Assembly (NCBI GenBank): GCA_963576725.1
Contig: OY755252.1
Coordinates: 51,237,059 to 51,301,058, forward strand
Length of the DNA stretch: 64,000 nt
Source: Azorinus chamasolen
Taxonomy: Eukaryota; Mollusca; Bivalvia; Cardiida; Solecurtidae
Direction: 5' to 3'
Shown: positions 21,378 to 36,300 of the stretch, one piece after another
How positions within the stretch are numbered: the stretch's first letter is position 1
Layout: each line of letters starts with the position of its first letter
The notes under the pieces: generated by a model
Told to the model about the DNA's origin: nothing
Databases searched by the model: none
Seen by the model: only the letters and a program-made list of their open reading frames with translations
Made by a program: the position numbers and the translations under genes

Positions 21378-24300
21378 GTATGTACATGTATATCGGTCTA
21401 TAAGAACACGGAACTCTCCGAAATATAACAAATATGGTTTCTAACCATATACTTAATGAATATTCATGTAACGATGACTTTAGAAATTTTAACTTAAATC
21501 ATCAACTGATTTTTTGTAATGGCATATAAACAAGGACATTTTGACTATGGCAAAAGCAACATTTTTTATTACAAATGTCTTCCCCTTACAGACATAGCAT
21601 GCTGACAGGCTCCTCTTTCTGAACGCGCTATATAGGCGAATATAAGGCGAATAGCCTGATACCACTGGCAAACAATTGGGCTCCAGAAGAGATTCAGGGG
21701 CGTCTCCTCAACATTCAAACTGTTTTACACTCTTTGTTCTTTTGAAAAAAACAAAAACTCCATTTTGAAACCTGAAGCAGACGATAATCTTTGCAGACGA
21801 TAATCTTAGCAGACGATAATCTTAGATAATCTTAGCAGATGATAATCTTAGACAATCTTAGCAGACGATAATCTTAGCAGACGAAGCTTGTTTGGCACCG
21901 GAAGAATTAGTACGACGCATATTTGTCTAAACACACTTTCTTTTATCAAATATTATGTTTATATACAAAACCACATCAACGGCCTTTAAAGTATTGTACC
22001 GAATTATTGTACGTTAATTTTATTCTTGATAGCAACACAATTTAACAGCTCATATATACATAGAGGTTTCAGCATCACATACGGCCATGCTACAGTGTTT
22101 GTAGTAGAACTCCGTCTTAAGCAATTATTAAAACACACCGAACTCTGGGTCGTAAAGACGGGTGATATTTTAACCTTTACTCCGTGAATATTCATGTATA
22201 AAATAATGATATCATAAAAAAATAATTATATCAATTTTTATAATAGTACATGTACTATGAACACACAGCTACTTTGGACATGGGCAGAAACAGAAGAATC
22301 AGACGTATCTTATACCATAAGCATAGCAGACCATCGTCAGATTCCTCCTACAGGAGCCGTTTTATCTGGGTCTTCTCTGTTTGCTAAGGCGTAGAAAGCA
22401 TATTTATGGAGTAAATAGTAATGCAAGGTAGAAAGTAATAAAGGCAGTTCCAACTGGTACTTTCTGCATTAGATCTACTTTTGCCCTGCATTACCTTTTC
22501 CCTCATACAAGCGTGTTTTCACGCATCTGCAAACAGAGTAGATCCAGATCAGACGGCTCCTATAGGATAGCCATCTGCCTTTAAGACGCATTTTCCAATA
22601 AATGAGTGGCCACATAAGAGAGGGTCTACTGTATGTTATATGCATAATTACATATGCTTCGCTGTATCTTATATGCATAATTACATATACTTCACTGTAT
22701 GTTATATGCATAATTACATATACTTCATTGTATGCTATATGCATAATTACATATACTTCAATATTTCGAATTTCAAGGGACCGCATACATTACTTCGATA
22801 TGATCACAGCTTAATGCAGGTATTAAGTAAATCTGAACTCTGTCGTAGGAGCTTTCAGCATTACTTTCGACTTGCATTGAGCTGTCATATGTGTTTCTAG
22901 ATATGGGTAGTGATAAATTATACAACAATTCTGTATTGTAAATTTTGGGAGGACCAAACTTTTAGTTTGAGTTATCCAAAGTTCGAGTTCTCGGTGTTAT
23001 CGACGCTACACTGTAAGTGGACTCTCATACTGTGTTGCCCCGACAACACCATGAAGGTGACACACACTTAGTTTTCACCGATTTCAATAATAGTTTTTTT
23101 TGTAGGAGCCCTTTGATCGATGTCCGCCTGTTTGCTTATGACATCATATAGGTTTGATTATACGGGGCGAAGCCATTTCTTGTTATTCTATATAAAGCTA
23201 ATTAATATTCATATATGCATAATTTTTAACATTCACATTGTATATTCATGGAGTAAAGGTTAAGCAAATGGAGCAGACCCTGATCAGACAGCTTATACAG
23301 GAGCCAAAAGTGTAATGTGCGAATGTATAAATAAACAGGTTACTCCTTTCGATCATGACTATTTATGTAAGCCATACCCACATAATGCACTGTCTGTAAA
23401 AGTGCCAAAAAGCCGTCTGTATAAAGTAAAGGGTTAAACTTAGTAGATTACGCAAATCTCTACTGTAGCTCAAATGCTTTGAAGCATACACTGTCATCTG
23501 AAGCTGTCTACTGTAGCTCAAAGGCTTTGAAGTATATACACAGTCATCTGAAGCTGTCTACTGAAGCTCAAAGGCTTTGAAGTATATACACAGTCATCTG
23601 AAGCTCTCTACTGCTGCTAAAAAGGCTAATGTATTAACCATTAACACTCAACTGAAGCATAAACACTCAACTGTGGCTCAGAGAGACTGAAGCATACCCA
23701 ATAAACTGAAACCCTCCACTACAGCTTAAAGGAATTGAAACATACATACTCAACTGTTTCTCAGTTGGGCAGATAATGTGCACGTAGCTGTAGCTCAAAT
23801 GGGCTGAGGTACGTATACCCACTGAATGTAGCTCAAAGGGTCTGGAGCACACATATTCATTTGAAGCTCTGTTGTAGCCCCAAAGGCGGATGCATAATCA
23901 CTCAAATGAAGAATAATGTACACCCAACTGTAGCTCAAAGAGGCTTAACAATGTACACCCAACTGTAGCTCAAAGAGGCTTAACAATGTACACCCAACAA
24001 CCTCTTTGAGCTACACTCAAAGAGGCTTATCAATGTACTCTTAGCTGTAGCTCAAAGGGACTGAAGTGCGCAAAAGCACATACACACACGCACGCACACA
24101 CACACACACACACGCACGCACGCATGCACACACACACATTGTAGCTCGAATGAGCTGAAACATACGTACTCGTGGTAGCTCAATGTGTATGGGTACAAAC
24201 ATTCGACTTTAGTTCAAAGTGCTGAAGCAAGCTCTTCTGCAACTCAATCGGCATGAAAAATGCACTCTCAACCGACGCTCAGCTGGGCTGACGCATGCAA

Positions 24301-27300
24301 CTCAACTGGCATGAAACACGCACTCTCAACCGACGCTCAGCTGGACTGACGCATGCAACTCCAGCTATAGTTCAAATGGCTTAACAATGCACATTCAACT
24401 AAGGCTAAAATGCATTAAAGCATGATCACTCTGCTGCAACTAAATTAACATGGAATATGCATGTTCAATTGAGCTCAAGCATGCAGACCAAATTGTTATT
24501 CAAATGGATTAACCATATAAAATGGCCGGGCCAAGACCTTCGGATGAGACTATAAACCGAGGTCCGGCGTATCAGTGGTTTACACTGGGCACATAAAAGA
24601 ACCAAAGAAACTCGATAATAAGAGTAGGGCATCGCGCCCGGGTTTCTCTGTATCCCCCCCTTTCTCTCTTTGGGGCGTCCAATTAGCCCATAATGAGCAG
24701 AAACGGACGTTCATCAACAATAACAAACAAATGACTTTAACTTAACATGCTCACTCAACTGAAACTAAAATGTGTTAAAGTACATCTGGAAGCTTTCTGC
24801 ATTGCTTTCGTTCTACTCTTAAACCAATTGCCTCGTAGGCTATTTAAACCATTGCCTCGTTGGCTTATTGAAACCATTACCTCGTAGGCTATTTTTAAAC
24901 CATTGCCTCGTAGACTTATTTTAAACCATTACCTCATAGACTTATTTTAAACCATTGCCTCGTATGCTTATTTTAAACCATTGCCTCGTGGGCTTTTTTT
25001 AAACCATTGCCTCGTAGGCTATTTTTATACCCAATCTCTTTCAATAAATCTACTGAAAAGGAGCATTTACTAGAAAAGGGGTATTTATTTAGAATTGTGC
25101 AGTTTTTAAACTAACGTGATAAAGAGAGCATTTGCTCCTATGGAGCATAGGCTCTATTTATCAAAATTGTTTCAAAAAGTGACGTTTCCAGAGGCGTCGA
25201 AAGGCGACGATATGAGGGAAAGCGTTAACCAACAACATGTGAATAAAATTCAAGAAGCTCCTTGTAAAACATGTCCCCAGGAACTTTTATTAATGAAAAT
25301 ACTGTAGTTATATTCTGTTTCATAAGATCAAGAATTAAACTTTTCATTTGCATACACACAAAGCTAACATGAAATCTTCTATCACGTACTGATCTTGTTA
25401 TAATATGACAGCTAATATGACCTTTTTTAAGTCGATACTACAACCATAGCTCAGTTTGGATGAAGCATAATACTCAATGTCTATATTTATGTACGCAATA
25501 TTATTTAACCCTTTACCCCGTGAATATTCAGGAAAGAAAATGATGACACCATGAATATTAAATACATTAAGTTTTAAATTGGCTTATAAAATAAATATTT
25601 TGCCAAAACAGAAACTGTAAAATTAAACCTAAAATATTCCAAAAGCAAACAGAGCAGACCCTAATCAGACAGCTTCTACAATAGCCGTCTGGTCGGGGTC
25701 TACTTTGCGAATGCGTAGATATTTATGGAGTAACGGATGAATGGATTTCTGTTTTTACTTCAGTGTCTGACGACAGTGGCTGGCAAGGTGGCAGTGTTCG
25801 GCTTCTATGGAGTGTTCATGTGTTATATGTGTGCAGTCGTCCTGCCTCGGGTTCTACCGACTATTGACTTTAAGCGTCACATAATAAAGGCTGACTGTCC
25901 ACTCGCATGGAGAGATCCCAACTCAACTGAGAGGAGCTCCGCCTGCTTTGTTTATCCGGAGAATTTGATGGATGTCGTAAGTTCTAATAATGTCTTCTGT
26001 TCAACTGGTGAAACCTTTCCATACTTTATACTCGCGTTGCAAATCATGTAAATTTTGTGTAAACGATAATTATCGTAAGTATTTGAAGTTTTTGTCTCAA
26101 ATTTTTTTTTTTCTTTTTGTTGTTGTTGTGCTGCTGCTGCTTTAAATTGTGAACGTACAACACTTTTTCCGGTTTGTATCTCATTTTTGTTGATCTTGTT
26201 TTTGCTCCTGATGTTGTGCTGCTGGTTTAAAAGTTAACGTGCAACACTATTTTTAGGTTTGGAGTCTGAGTCTCAAATTTAGACTCAAAATGTAAGTTAA
26301 AATTTACCTCAGCTAAATTATTGCTCCCTTCATATTATTAAGGTACACTTATAGTATCTGCACTTCCGATTAAAATAAGATCCTCTCAAATACCCAGTTG
26401 GGCACGCCCTTTTAGATACATGTATATGGATTTAAAAATACACGCGACAACCGATAGAGAGATTTACATATATATAAAAGAGGATATATATACACACACA
26501 CACACACAAGCAAACAGAGAACACTGGTAAACACTGAGAAAACAGGACAGAATCAATGAAAATGGGTCCATGGGACACGGAGGCCCCCGCCGGCAAACAG
26601 AAAGTAGATGAACGGGGATAAACGGAAAAAGAGGATAAACAGTACAACTCACTATGATTATGCTTCAGGCCAAATATCAAATCATTGCAGCTTACAGAAG
26701 CAAAGAAATCTTTGACGAAATATTTGTCATTAAACAATCACCAAAATTAAATCAAAGTGTCGGCAAACAGGAAGTACCTAGATGGACGACATACCTGAAA
26801 AGGGGAGACACGGTACAACTCACTATGATAATTCTTCAGACCAAATATCAAATCATTCCACCTTACACAACCCAAGAAATCCTTGACGAAAATTTCGGAC
26901 GTACGGACGGACGTTCTAACGGACAGACAGACGGACGGACAGGGTAAAACCTAATGCCCCCGTCGCCTAAAGCCCCGTTCCCACTGTCACGGTGCTGGTC
27001 CCGGTACCCCACGGTACTTCCCGGCGAAGAAATAGCCGGCGTCCGGGATGATACGGGACCTTATTTCTTAAAAAATAAATATACATTCCCATATTCCCGA
27101 CGTTGCCGTGGTGTACCCCCGATTTAGAAGGAGGATCTTCCAGTTTGACCCCGGACTATCCCAGTTAGTTTCCGGTTTGGCACGGTGTATTTACGGTTGA
27201 ACATGATACAATCCGGTGTGACCCGGTCGTCGCTGGTAGTGCCACGGTGGCCACCGGTATCACCGTCATATCCCGGGTGTGCGCCGGTGACAAGCCGGCG

Positions 27301-30300
27301 TTACCCGGGTATACACGGGGTTTGACCGGCAGACAAACCGGCTCATGCCTTGCCAGTCCCTAACTCCACCGGTACAATACGGGACTATACCGTCGTACAC
27401 CGGAGCTATACCGGCCCAATGCCGGGGATTCACCAAAGGTCTATCGTGGATGAGGTGCTCGCCAACATCCCGGATTACTAGGGACTATCACGGTAAAGCC
27501 AGGGTAGAGACCCGGACCTGCACCGGAATATACGGCGTTGTCCCGGAATTGCCAGGATTAAGCCGGTTTTGGATATCTTTCCCGGTGACTCTCGGTGACT
27601 CCCGGTTGTTTTAAACATTTTAAAACATCCGGGGCTGTCTGCCGGATTAAGCCGGATCAATAGGGTTCATAAGGGATCTTCCCGGGTGTTAACGGTGCCG
27701 CCAGGGATGTACTCACGGTTTGACACGGGTTCCCCCGGACCACACATCCGGGACGTACCGGGGGGGGGGGGGGGGGCAATCCGGGACAGTGGGAACGGGG
27801 CTTTAAGGCGGGGGCATAAAAAGAGATATGCTTTGAGATAAAGACAAAGGGATGTGCAGTGACGGATAAATATAAAGAGACAGAGATACAAAAATACAGA
27901 GCTATACAGATAGAGAGGGTAGAATAGAGAGAGAGAAAGACAGACAGAAAAAGGAGAGCGACATAAAAATAAAGGCATGTGCGCAGACAGACAGGGGAGA
28001 TAGAGACATAGAGGAGAGAGAAACAGACAGACAGAGAAACAAAAATACAGGCGTGTGCGCAGATTGACAGACAGCACGAGGCGGAGACAGGGCGAGACAG
28101 ACATACAAAGAGAGGGAGACGGAGACAGAGCGAGACAGACAGACAGATAGACGAACGGACGAAAGACGGGCATATACAAGACAGACAGACGACAGACAGA
28201 AGACGGACAGATAACTTCACAATATGCTAAAAGAACGGAACCCTTCTGATGCTGAAAATATAATGACTGTTCAGTCTCTGATTTGCTTAACTATATCAGT
28301 GTCTTCTCTGATACAAGCTAGTTGCACGAGTTACTCCGTGTCTTCTCTGATACAAGCTAGTTGCTCGAGTTACTCGATGTCTTCTCTGATACAAGCTAGT
28401 TGCACGAGTTACCCAGTGTCTTCTCTGATACAAGCTAGTTGCACGAGTTACTCGGTGTCCTCTCTGATACAAGCTAATTGCACGAGTTACTCGGTGTCTT
28501 CTCTGATACAAGCTAGTTGCACGAGTTACTCCGTGTCCTCTCTGATACAAGCTAGTTGCACGAGTTACTCAGTGTCTTCTCTGATACAAGCTAGTTGCAC
28601 GAGTTACTCGATGTCTTCTCTGATACAAGCTAATTGCACGAGTTACTCAGTGTCTTCTCTGATACAAGCTAGTTGCACGAGTTACTCGGTGTCTTCTCTG
28701 ATACAAGCTAGTTGCACGAGTTACTCAGTGTCTTCTCTGATACAAGCTAGTTGCACGAGTTACTCGGTGTCTTCTCTGATACAAGCTAGTTGCACGAGTT
28801 ACTCAGTGTCTTCTCTGATACAAGCTAGTTGCGCGAGTTACTCGGTGTCTTCTCTGATACAAGCTAGTTGCGCGAGTTACTCGGTGTCTTCTCTGATACA
28901 AGCTAGTTGCACGAGTTACTCAGTGTCTTCTCTGATACAAGCTACTTGCACGAGTTACTCAGTGTCTTCTCTGATACAAGCTACTTGCACAAGTTACTCA
29001 GTGTCTTCTCTGATACAAGCTAGTTGCACGAGTTACCCAGTGTCTTCTCTGATACAAGCTACTTGCACAAGTTACTCAGTGTCTTCTCTGATACAAGCTA
29101 GTTGCACGAGTTACCCAGTGTCTTCTCTGATACAAGCTACTTGCACGAGTTACTCAGTGTCTTCTCTGATACAAGCTACTTGCACAAGTTACTCCGTGTC
29201 TTCTCTGATACAAGCTACTTGCACAAGTTACTCAGTGTCTTCTCTGATACAAGCTAGTTGCGCGAGTTACTCAGTGTCTTCTCTGATACAAGCTAGTTGC
29301 GCGAGTTACCCAGTGTCTTCTCTGATACAAGCTAGTTGCACGAGTTACTCAGTGTCTTCTCTGATACAAGCTAGTTGCGCGAGTTACTCAGTGTCTTCTC
29401 TGATACAAGCTAGTTGCGCGAGTTACTCAGTGTTCTCTCTGATACAAGCTAGTTTCTACGAGTTACTCAGTGTCTTCTCTGATACAAGCTAGTTGCACGA
29501 GTTACCCAGTGTCTTCTCTGATACAAGCTACTTGCACAAGTTACTCAGTGTCTTCTCTGATACAAGCTAGTTGCGCGAGTTACTCGGTGTCTTCTCTGAT
29601 ACAAGCTAGTTGCACGAGTTACTCAGTGTCCTCTCTGATACAAGCTAGTTGCACGAGTTACTCAGTGTCTTCTCTGATACAAGCTAGTTGCGCGAGTTAC
29701 TCGGTGTCTTCTCTGATACAAGCTAGTTGCACGAGTTACTCAGTGTCTTCTCTGATACAAGCTACTTGCACGAGTTACTCGGTGTCTTCTCTGATACAAG
29801 CTAGTTGCACGAGTTACTCAGTGTTCTCTCTGATACAAGCTAGTTGCACGAGTTACTCAGTGTCTTCTCTGATACAAGCTAATTGCACGAGTTACTCGGT
29901 GTCTTCTCTGATACAAGCTAGTTGCACGAGTTACTCAGTGTCTTCTCTGATACAAGCTAATTGCACGAGTTACTCGGTGTCTTCTCTGATACAAGCTAGT
30001 TGCACGAGTTACTCAGTGTCTTCTCTGATACAAGCTAGTTGCACGAGTTACTCAGTGTCTTCTCTGATACAAGCTATTTGCAAATACCAGTCAAAGCGTG
30101 CTTAGCATAACAATAGGTAAAATAGCGCTGCTCATATACATCTAGATCTATATCAAACATTTTTTTCTTCCAGGTGACATTTATTTGCCCGGGGGCGATA
30201 TAGAATTAGTTTGAAATTTGTAATATATTGGAGCAGTGTCCTAAATAAATGCAGCGAACACCCTCTAATGCCAGCGAACCCCCTCTAATGCCACCACCAA

Positions 30301-33300
30301 AAATGGGTCTAATGCTCAGTCGTAGAAGCAGATGGTAGCTTAACACAGGATAAAAGTTATGCAGAAAGTTACTACAGGAGTTTTCTGCATAACTCTCGTC
30401 CTGCATTAAGCAAACAGCTATTGATAAAATGGTCGCTTTAGAATATTTCTACTGTACATACGAGACAAAGAAGGCTTCACTCTTTGCATGCTAGTAGTGA
30501 TAAGTGATATACAGCAGTTTGGATTCAGATCAGATGCCTAATACTCAATGAGTCAATAGGGTCTACCATGCACCCCCATCCCCCTTTGTCTTTTTTCATG
30601 GGTACCAAAATGTTCAGAAATGTCTCCTGAATCAGAATCGCGAATGTACTCAAGTTTTAATTCTTTTAGGTATGTGTATTTTAACAGTTTCCATGGCAGC
30701 CCCCAGTTTTTGTAATGATGACCCATGCCTGCAAATTTGCCCATATCACAGCCAGTTTTTGTCTAAAACCCTTAAAACTGGTACCACATGAAAGACAAGA
30801 CATTGTGCTTCTATTTCCAATTGTGTTTTAATTAGCTTATTTGCAAACTCATGAATATTAATGAGATCATTAAAAATAGCAGAAAAAGTATAGAAATAAC
30901 GTAAATCTTTCAAAACATTTTATCCTACAAATATCAGAAAACAACCACAAATGCAGTTCAATATGATGACAAAAACCCCAGAAAACAAAATATCCAACTT
31001 GAGGACCAAAGCGTTAACTTTAAGTACATTTCTCGTTAAACGGACATTAGCCCACCCGGACGACAGCCCACCCGGATGACAGCCCACCATTTCTCTAAGG
31101 GCGGACATTAGCCCACTCGTGTTTTTGAGGGGAGCGGACAACATCCCACTCATGGTTTTGTGGAGGGCGGACATTAGCCCACTCGTGTTTTATTTATGGG
31201 CGGACATTAGCCCACTCGGACAATAGACCCCTCGCGCTGCATATTAACGAGGCGGACATCAGCCCACCCGGACAGTAGACCCCTCGAGATTATAATATAT
31301 GTTTATTCACACTCCCAATTAGGTGAAAATCGTTGTAATTACCCATGACTTATCAAATATTCAGCTACTCTTACTGGTTCTTTATGTTACGGAAAAAAGT
31401 CTCTTTCGGACCGAGGATGTTTGGCCTCTAATTATCTGAGTTATAGTATGGATAATTAGCTACATCATGGATAATTAGCTACATTGATTGTTAACCTGAA
31501 AAATACTGTACTGATACTGTAAATTGAACGACTTTTATTTTTATTTATTTCTATTTAATAAACACGAGCACTGCTTTCAATAGGATCACTTCCGTTGCCG
31601 GGCAATGTATAAACCTTTAGCCGAATCTCTGAAACAATTGATGCGGGAATGTTAGGGTTTATCAGTATACACCAAATGAAAACAAATTAAAATAGATTTT
31701 TAAATGAGTAGGCGAAGATTTGTGAAACACTGAGATAATCGATATCTTACGTCTATTCAACTGATACAATGAACACGCGCATGTCTAATTGGATTATCAA
31801 ACACACGCTTGTCATTAATTGGATGATCACACCTGTAACCCAGCCAACATTCTATATCGGGCCGATGTCGGTAAGATATCGCTCTCTATATCGGGCCGAT
31901 GTCGGGTCCAATATCGGCTGCAAACGCAAAAGATGTCGGCCCGACGTCGGCTGTATATATCGGCCCAACATCGGTTCGATGTCGGCCCGACGTCAGCTGT
32001 GTATATCGGCCCAACATCGGTTCGATGTCGGCCCGACGTCGGCTGTGTATATCGGCCCAACATCGGTTCGATGTCGGCCCGATGTCAGCTATGTATATCG
32101 GCCCAACATCGGTTTGATGTCAACCCGATGTCGGCTTGTATATCGGCCCAACATCGGTTCGATGTCGGCCCGATGTCAGCTGTGTATATCGGCCCAACGT
32201 CGGTTCGATGTCTACCCGATGTCGGCTGTGTATATCGGCTTGACATCATATAGATGTAGGCCCGATGTCAAATCGTATATCGGTATGATATCATGATGAT
32301 ATCGACCCAATGTCGGCTATATATATCTGCACGACACCGTCCCGAAATAGGCCCATGTAGTTTTGATATAGGCCCAACATGCAATCGGCCCTACACCATA
32401 ACTACATCAGCCACCTATTCCTTCTTGTTAAACCTTATCCTGCAGCGAGCCCATCCGCAATATCGTGTGTGCTTCATATTTAAACTTCAGCCTTTTTTTT
32501 ATTCAGATGAGATGTCAAGTTACTCGGCATGTCATCTGGAGCCAAGCCATTTCCATATGATACTGTAGGCATAAATGGTAGGATAAGGTTAGAAGGTTTG
32601 ACAACTTTTAAACATCAGACCAAAATAACACTAATTACAATCAAGGTTTACAAATAACACAGCCAACAACATGAGAAAAAGGGCCTTCAGGCTTAACTAA
32701 CAATTAAAGACAACAGAACTGCCATTGAAATATTCAACCAGTCAACACTGCAATTGTTCCCTATTAATTTCTTAGCACATGATGATAAAAAAAAACAAAT
32801 TACTCCAAGTATACATATCCTGTTAGATAAACCCCAAAGTCCTTTTTATTACATGTATGATGTTAGATGTATTACATCCATCCCAGGTTTTTTCTACAAT
32901 CAACACCATGTTATAATCAATTTTATTTTATTTTTTAATACAAAGCATTAATAACAAGTGATCGAGTAAAAAAAGCATTAACTCATTCCCTCATACTGGC
33001 GTCTTTCGGCGCATATGTACAAGTCACTTTTTGAAACCATTGCGATAAATAGAGCATTTGCTCATTTGAAACAATTGCTCTATTTATCAAAATGGTTTCA
33101 AATCTACAAATTCTGAAATTTTCTTTTTTTCTAATAAATGCTCCTTTTTAGTAGATTTGTTCATAGAGGTTGATTAAAAATAGCATACTACAGTAAAACC
33201 TCTCTATTACGACCACTAAATAGCATTAATTGTTTGGTGTTTAAACTTAAAGGCAGGTGACTGCTTAAAGCAAGGTGAAAAAACAACAGATAGCTCCTTT

Positions 33301-36300
33301 AGAAACTTTGTTTTACTTTCACATTGCTTTTAGCCCTTTCCCTGATATAAATGCGTTTTCACGCATCTGCAAACTGAGTAGACCCAGATCAGATCAATGT
33401 TTTCACACATCTGCAAACTGATAAGACCCAGATTAGACGGCTCCTACAGTAGCCGTCTGATCAGGGTCTGCTCTGTTTGTTCTTTGAATTTGATATATCT
33501 GCTTCTTTAATCTTTACGTTCTAAAATGGCAACAATTCTCCACCGTCCAAATTTCATTATAACTAATCTGTCCATGAATATTGAGTAGGTGTTGAAATTA
33601 GGAATAGAACAGGAAAATGGTTAAGCTGCCACCTGTCTTTCATACACTCAATAAGCTTTCTTTTTAGTGGTTGTAATAGAGAGGATTTACTGTATAAGGA
33701 AATAGGTTAACATGAATGAAACAGGCCAGGTTCAAATCTTAAAAAATTGCAGGTATGTCAGTAACTTGACCCTTTGCCAGCTATATTGACTGTCATATGA
33801 ATTCAGCTTAGATCCAGAGAAACCAAGTTATTCAGTGACTCATCCGGATCCAAGTGGTTTGACACTGACTCGCCCAATATTTATAACTTTAAGCAAATAG
33901 GTGAAGTTTTAAATTCATGCAGATTGGAAAACAATGTAAACCCAGATTAGAAGCTCCTGTATATATTTAGCCTTAAAGCGTTAGATATGAAAATAACATA
34001 AGCAAACAGTTTGGACCCAGATATGGTGCTGAGTAACTTGGCGTCTCATCTGAAATCCTAATTGCTTGTCACTCGCCAGACTCTGCTCCCCATCCCACAC
34101 ACACAAAGACACAAATTCTGTTTTCAGGACTTTAAACAGCAGACCACAATATTTGTAGCAGACGAAAAATCAAAGCGTCAAATTTAATTATTAAAGCATG
34201 TTTACCTTTTTTTTAACCACAACTTACTCAACCCTTCCCTTATGAATATTTATTCTACACCCCACCTACCATACATACTTAATGAGATCAAATTGTATAG
34301 TAGTACATGATACAAGCAATTTTAGAGTCACATCCAAAAGCGTAGAATCGAATCAATAATATTTTATAAGCAAACAAAGTAGGCCATGGTAAGGGGCTGT
34401 CTCATCTTGGTCTACTCTGTTTGCAAATTGCATTAAAAGGTGTCAATATGAGGAAAAGCGTTCAGCAAATAGAATTTGAATGCTGAAATGAAATCCAACA
34501 TTAGGATTCTGACATTGCCAGCAATGCCGACCCAGATTATCTGCAGTGTATAATCTACCATTTAAGTGCACAGTGGCAAATGTACTTATAAGTTATATTG
34601 GTGTCCTGGGTCGACACTGTTTGCAATACATTAGGATTGGCTTTAGTATAGCAGCCTTCATTAGTTTACAATCATAAACTGTCATAAATATGATCACTAT
34701 TGATCAGCCGTGATATTGTTCATTTGGTTGGTAAATCCAACTTGAAGTTATTATAATTATAGAGTTTTTATTACACTGCTTAAAGTCTCAATGACTGCTG
34801 TCACCACAATCCATTCTCAAAGAACCAACATATTCTGCCAGCAGGTGCACGAGCTGACGAAATGGGTCCCAGATGTGCGAGAGCCGGTATAGCCCCAAGT
34901 CCCGGTTCAAAGTTGATTTCCATTTTCTGATCTGGATGGCCTCCTTCATTTGTTTCTTATTGTCTCTGGTATACTCCTTTCTTTTCTGCACCGGTCACTT
35001 ATGCATTGGTCAAGTCATTGACTTTCTGGAGAATATTCTCCAGAATTTTCCTCTGATGCTGCTGTTCATTCGTGATTTTTCCCATGCGGATGTCTTGGCT
35101 GTGAATATAGTTAAGAAAAACACCACTGAATATAATTGTACAGTAAAACCTCTATTGCAAACACTCAACTGAAGTCTGGTGGCTGTTTAATTCAGATAAA
35201 AATTAATATGCATAGCATTAAACCTGCCACTGGTCATACAGACTTTTTTGAATATGAATATCGTAGAAAATGTCTTGATCGTCAATCGGCTGCAATCAAT
35301 CGATAAATAAAAATTGGTCTGCTTCCCAACACTAGCTATTTAGAAGCATTTTTTTCTATCTATAGATTACATGTAGATATCCCAGCTGATTACCTGCTGT
35401 GCTCTGGAGGACTCCAGATAACCAGAAGCATATGTACATGTGTATGTATATGTCTCTGAGATAACAGGCAACAATTTAACATTTTCTGGCAAAAGTGCAG
35501 AACCAGATGTGAAAACTCCTATATATAGGAACTCATCTACTTCTGATTCAAGAACTTCACAAAAATTATTACAATGTACTGTACTCATCATTATTACTGG
35601 TCAAAATGTTTGCCATATGGCAGCAATTATTATGCTGCCTTACATTGGCTCTAATTTGTCCATACTGTTTCCAGTAAGACACGTTTAATTTTTGTTCAAA
35701 AAAGTAACAATCAATCAATACTCATAATGTAAAAAGCTGTCATATCATTTGTTGCCTCAACTATTCATCTCCTGAACATGTCTACTAATAGAAAAAGTAG
35801 TAAAATCACAGCATTTCAAACCGTTTCAAACAAATGTTCGCCTAAAATCATAAAACAAACCTGTTTTCAATAACTTCTATGACAAAACTGACAAAGATAA
35901 ATACCTATATATATTCTACACTTGAAATAATTTGATAATTCATATATATTACCTTAGTATCTGTCTAGGCTGGATGGTTAAATGTGCAAATTTCATTTCC
36001 TTTGTAACACAAAACATTTGAACCTAGAGAAAATGGCGGCGACTATACCGCAGTAAATTTAATCAAATAGTGAATATAAAACTGAATAATATTGGCAGGA
36101 AAATTATACTTACCAAACCTTCACTGGAGGTTATTGCCATACAGAATTTTACTTGCATTAAATCTATCATATTAACACATAAATAGGGTGTTTTATATTT
36201 ACTGCTTGAATTTATAGGAGTTACCTTTTTATGTCAGCAATTCTCTCCCTTGAAAATAGGATAAAACATCGGCCCGACGTCAATCCGATATTGAAACTAA

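Noticed and set aside
22475..22786. 103-codon minus-strand frame with MHI-Y-EVYVI repeats
   Set aside because: Translation of the 33-bp tandem repeat.
27657..28220. 187-codon minus-strand frame rich in Cys, Leu and Ser
   Set aside because: Translation of a degenerate GACA microsatellite; overlapping frames give similar peptides.
31769..32296. 175-codon plus-strand frame
   Set aside because: It is the translation of subterminal 46-bp repeats of a mobile element.
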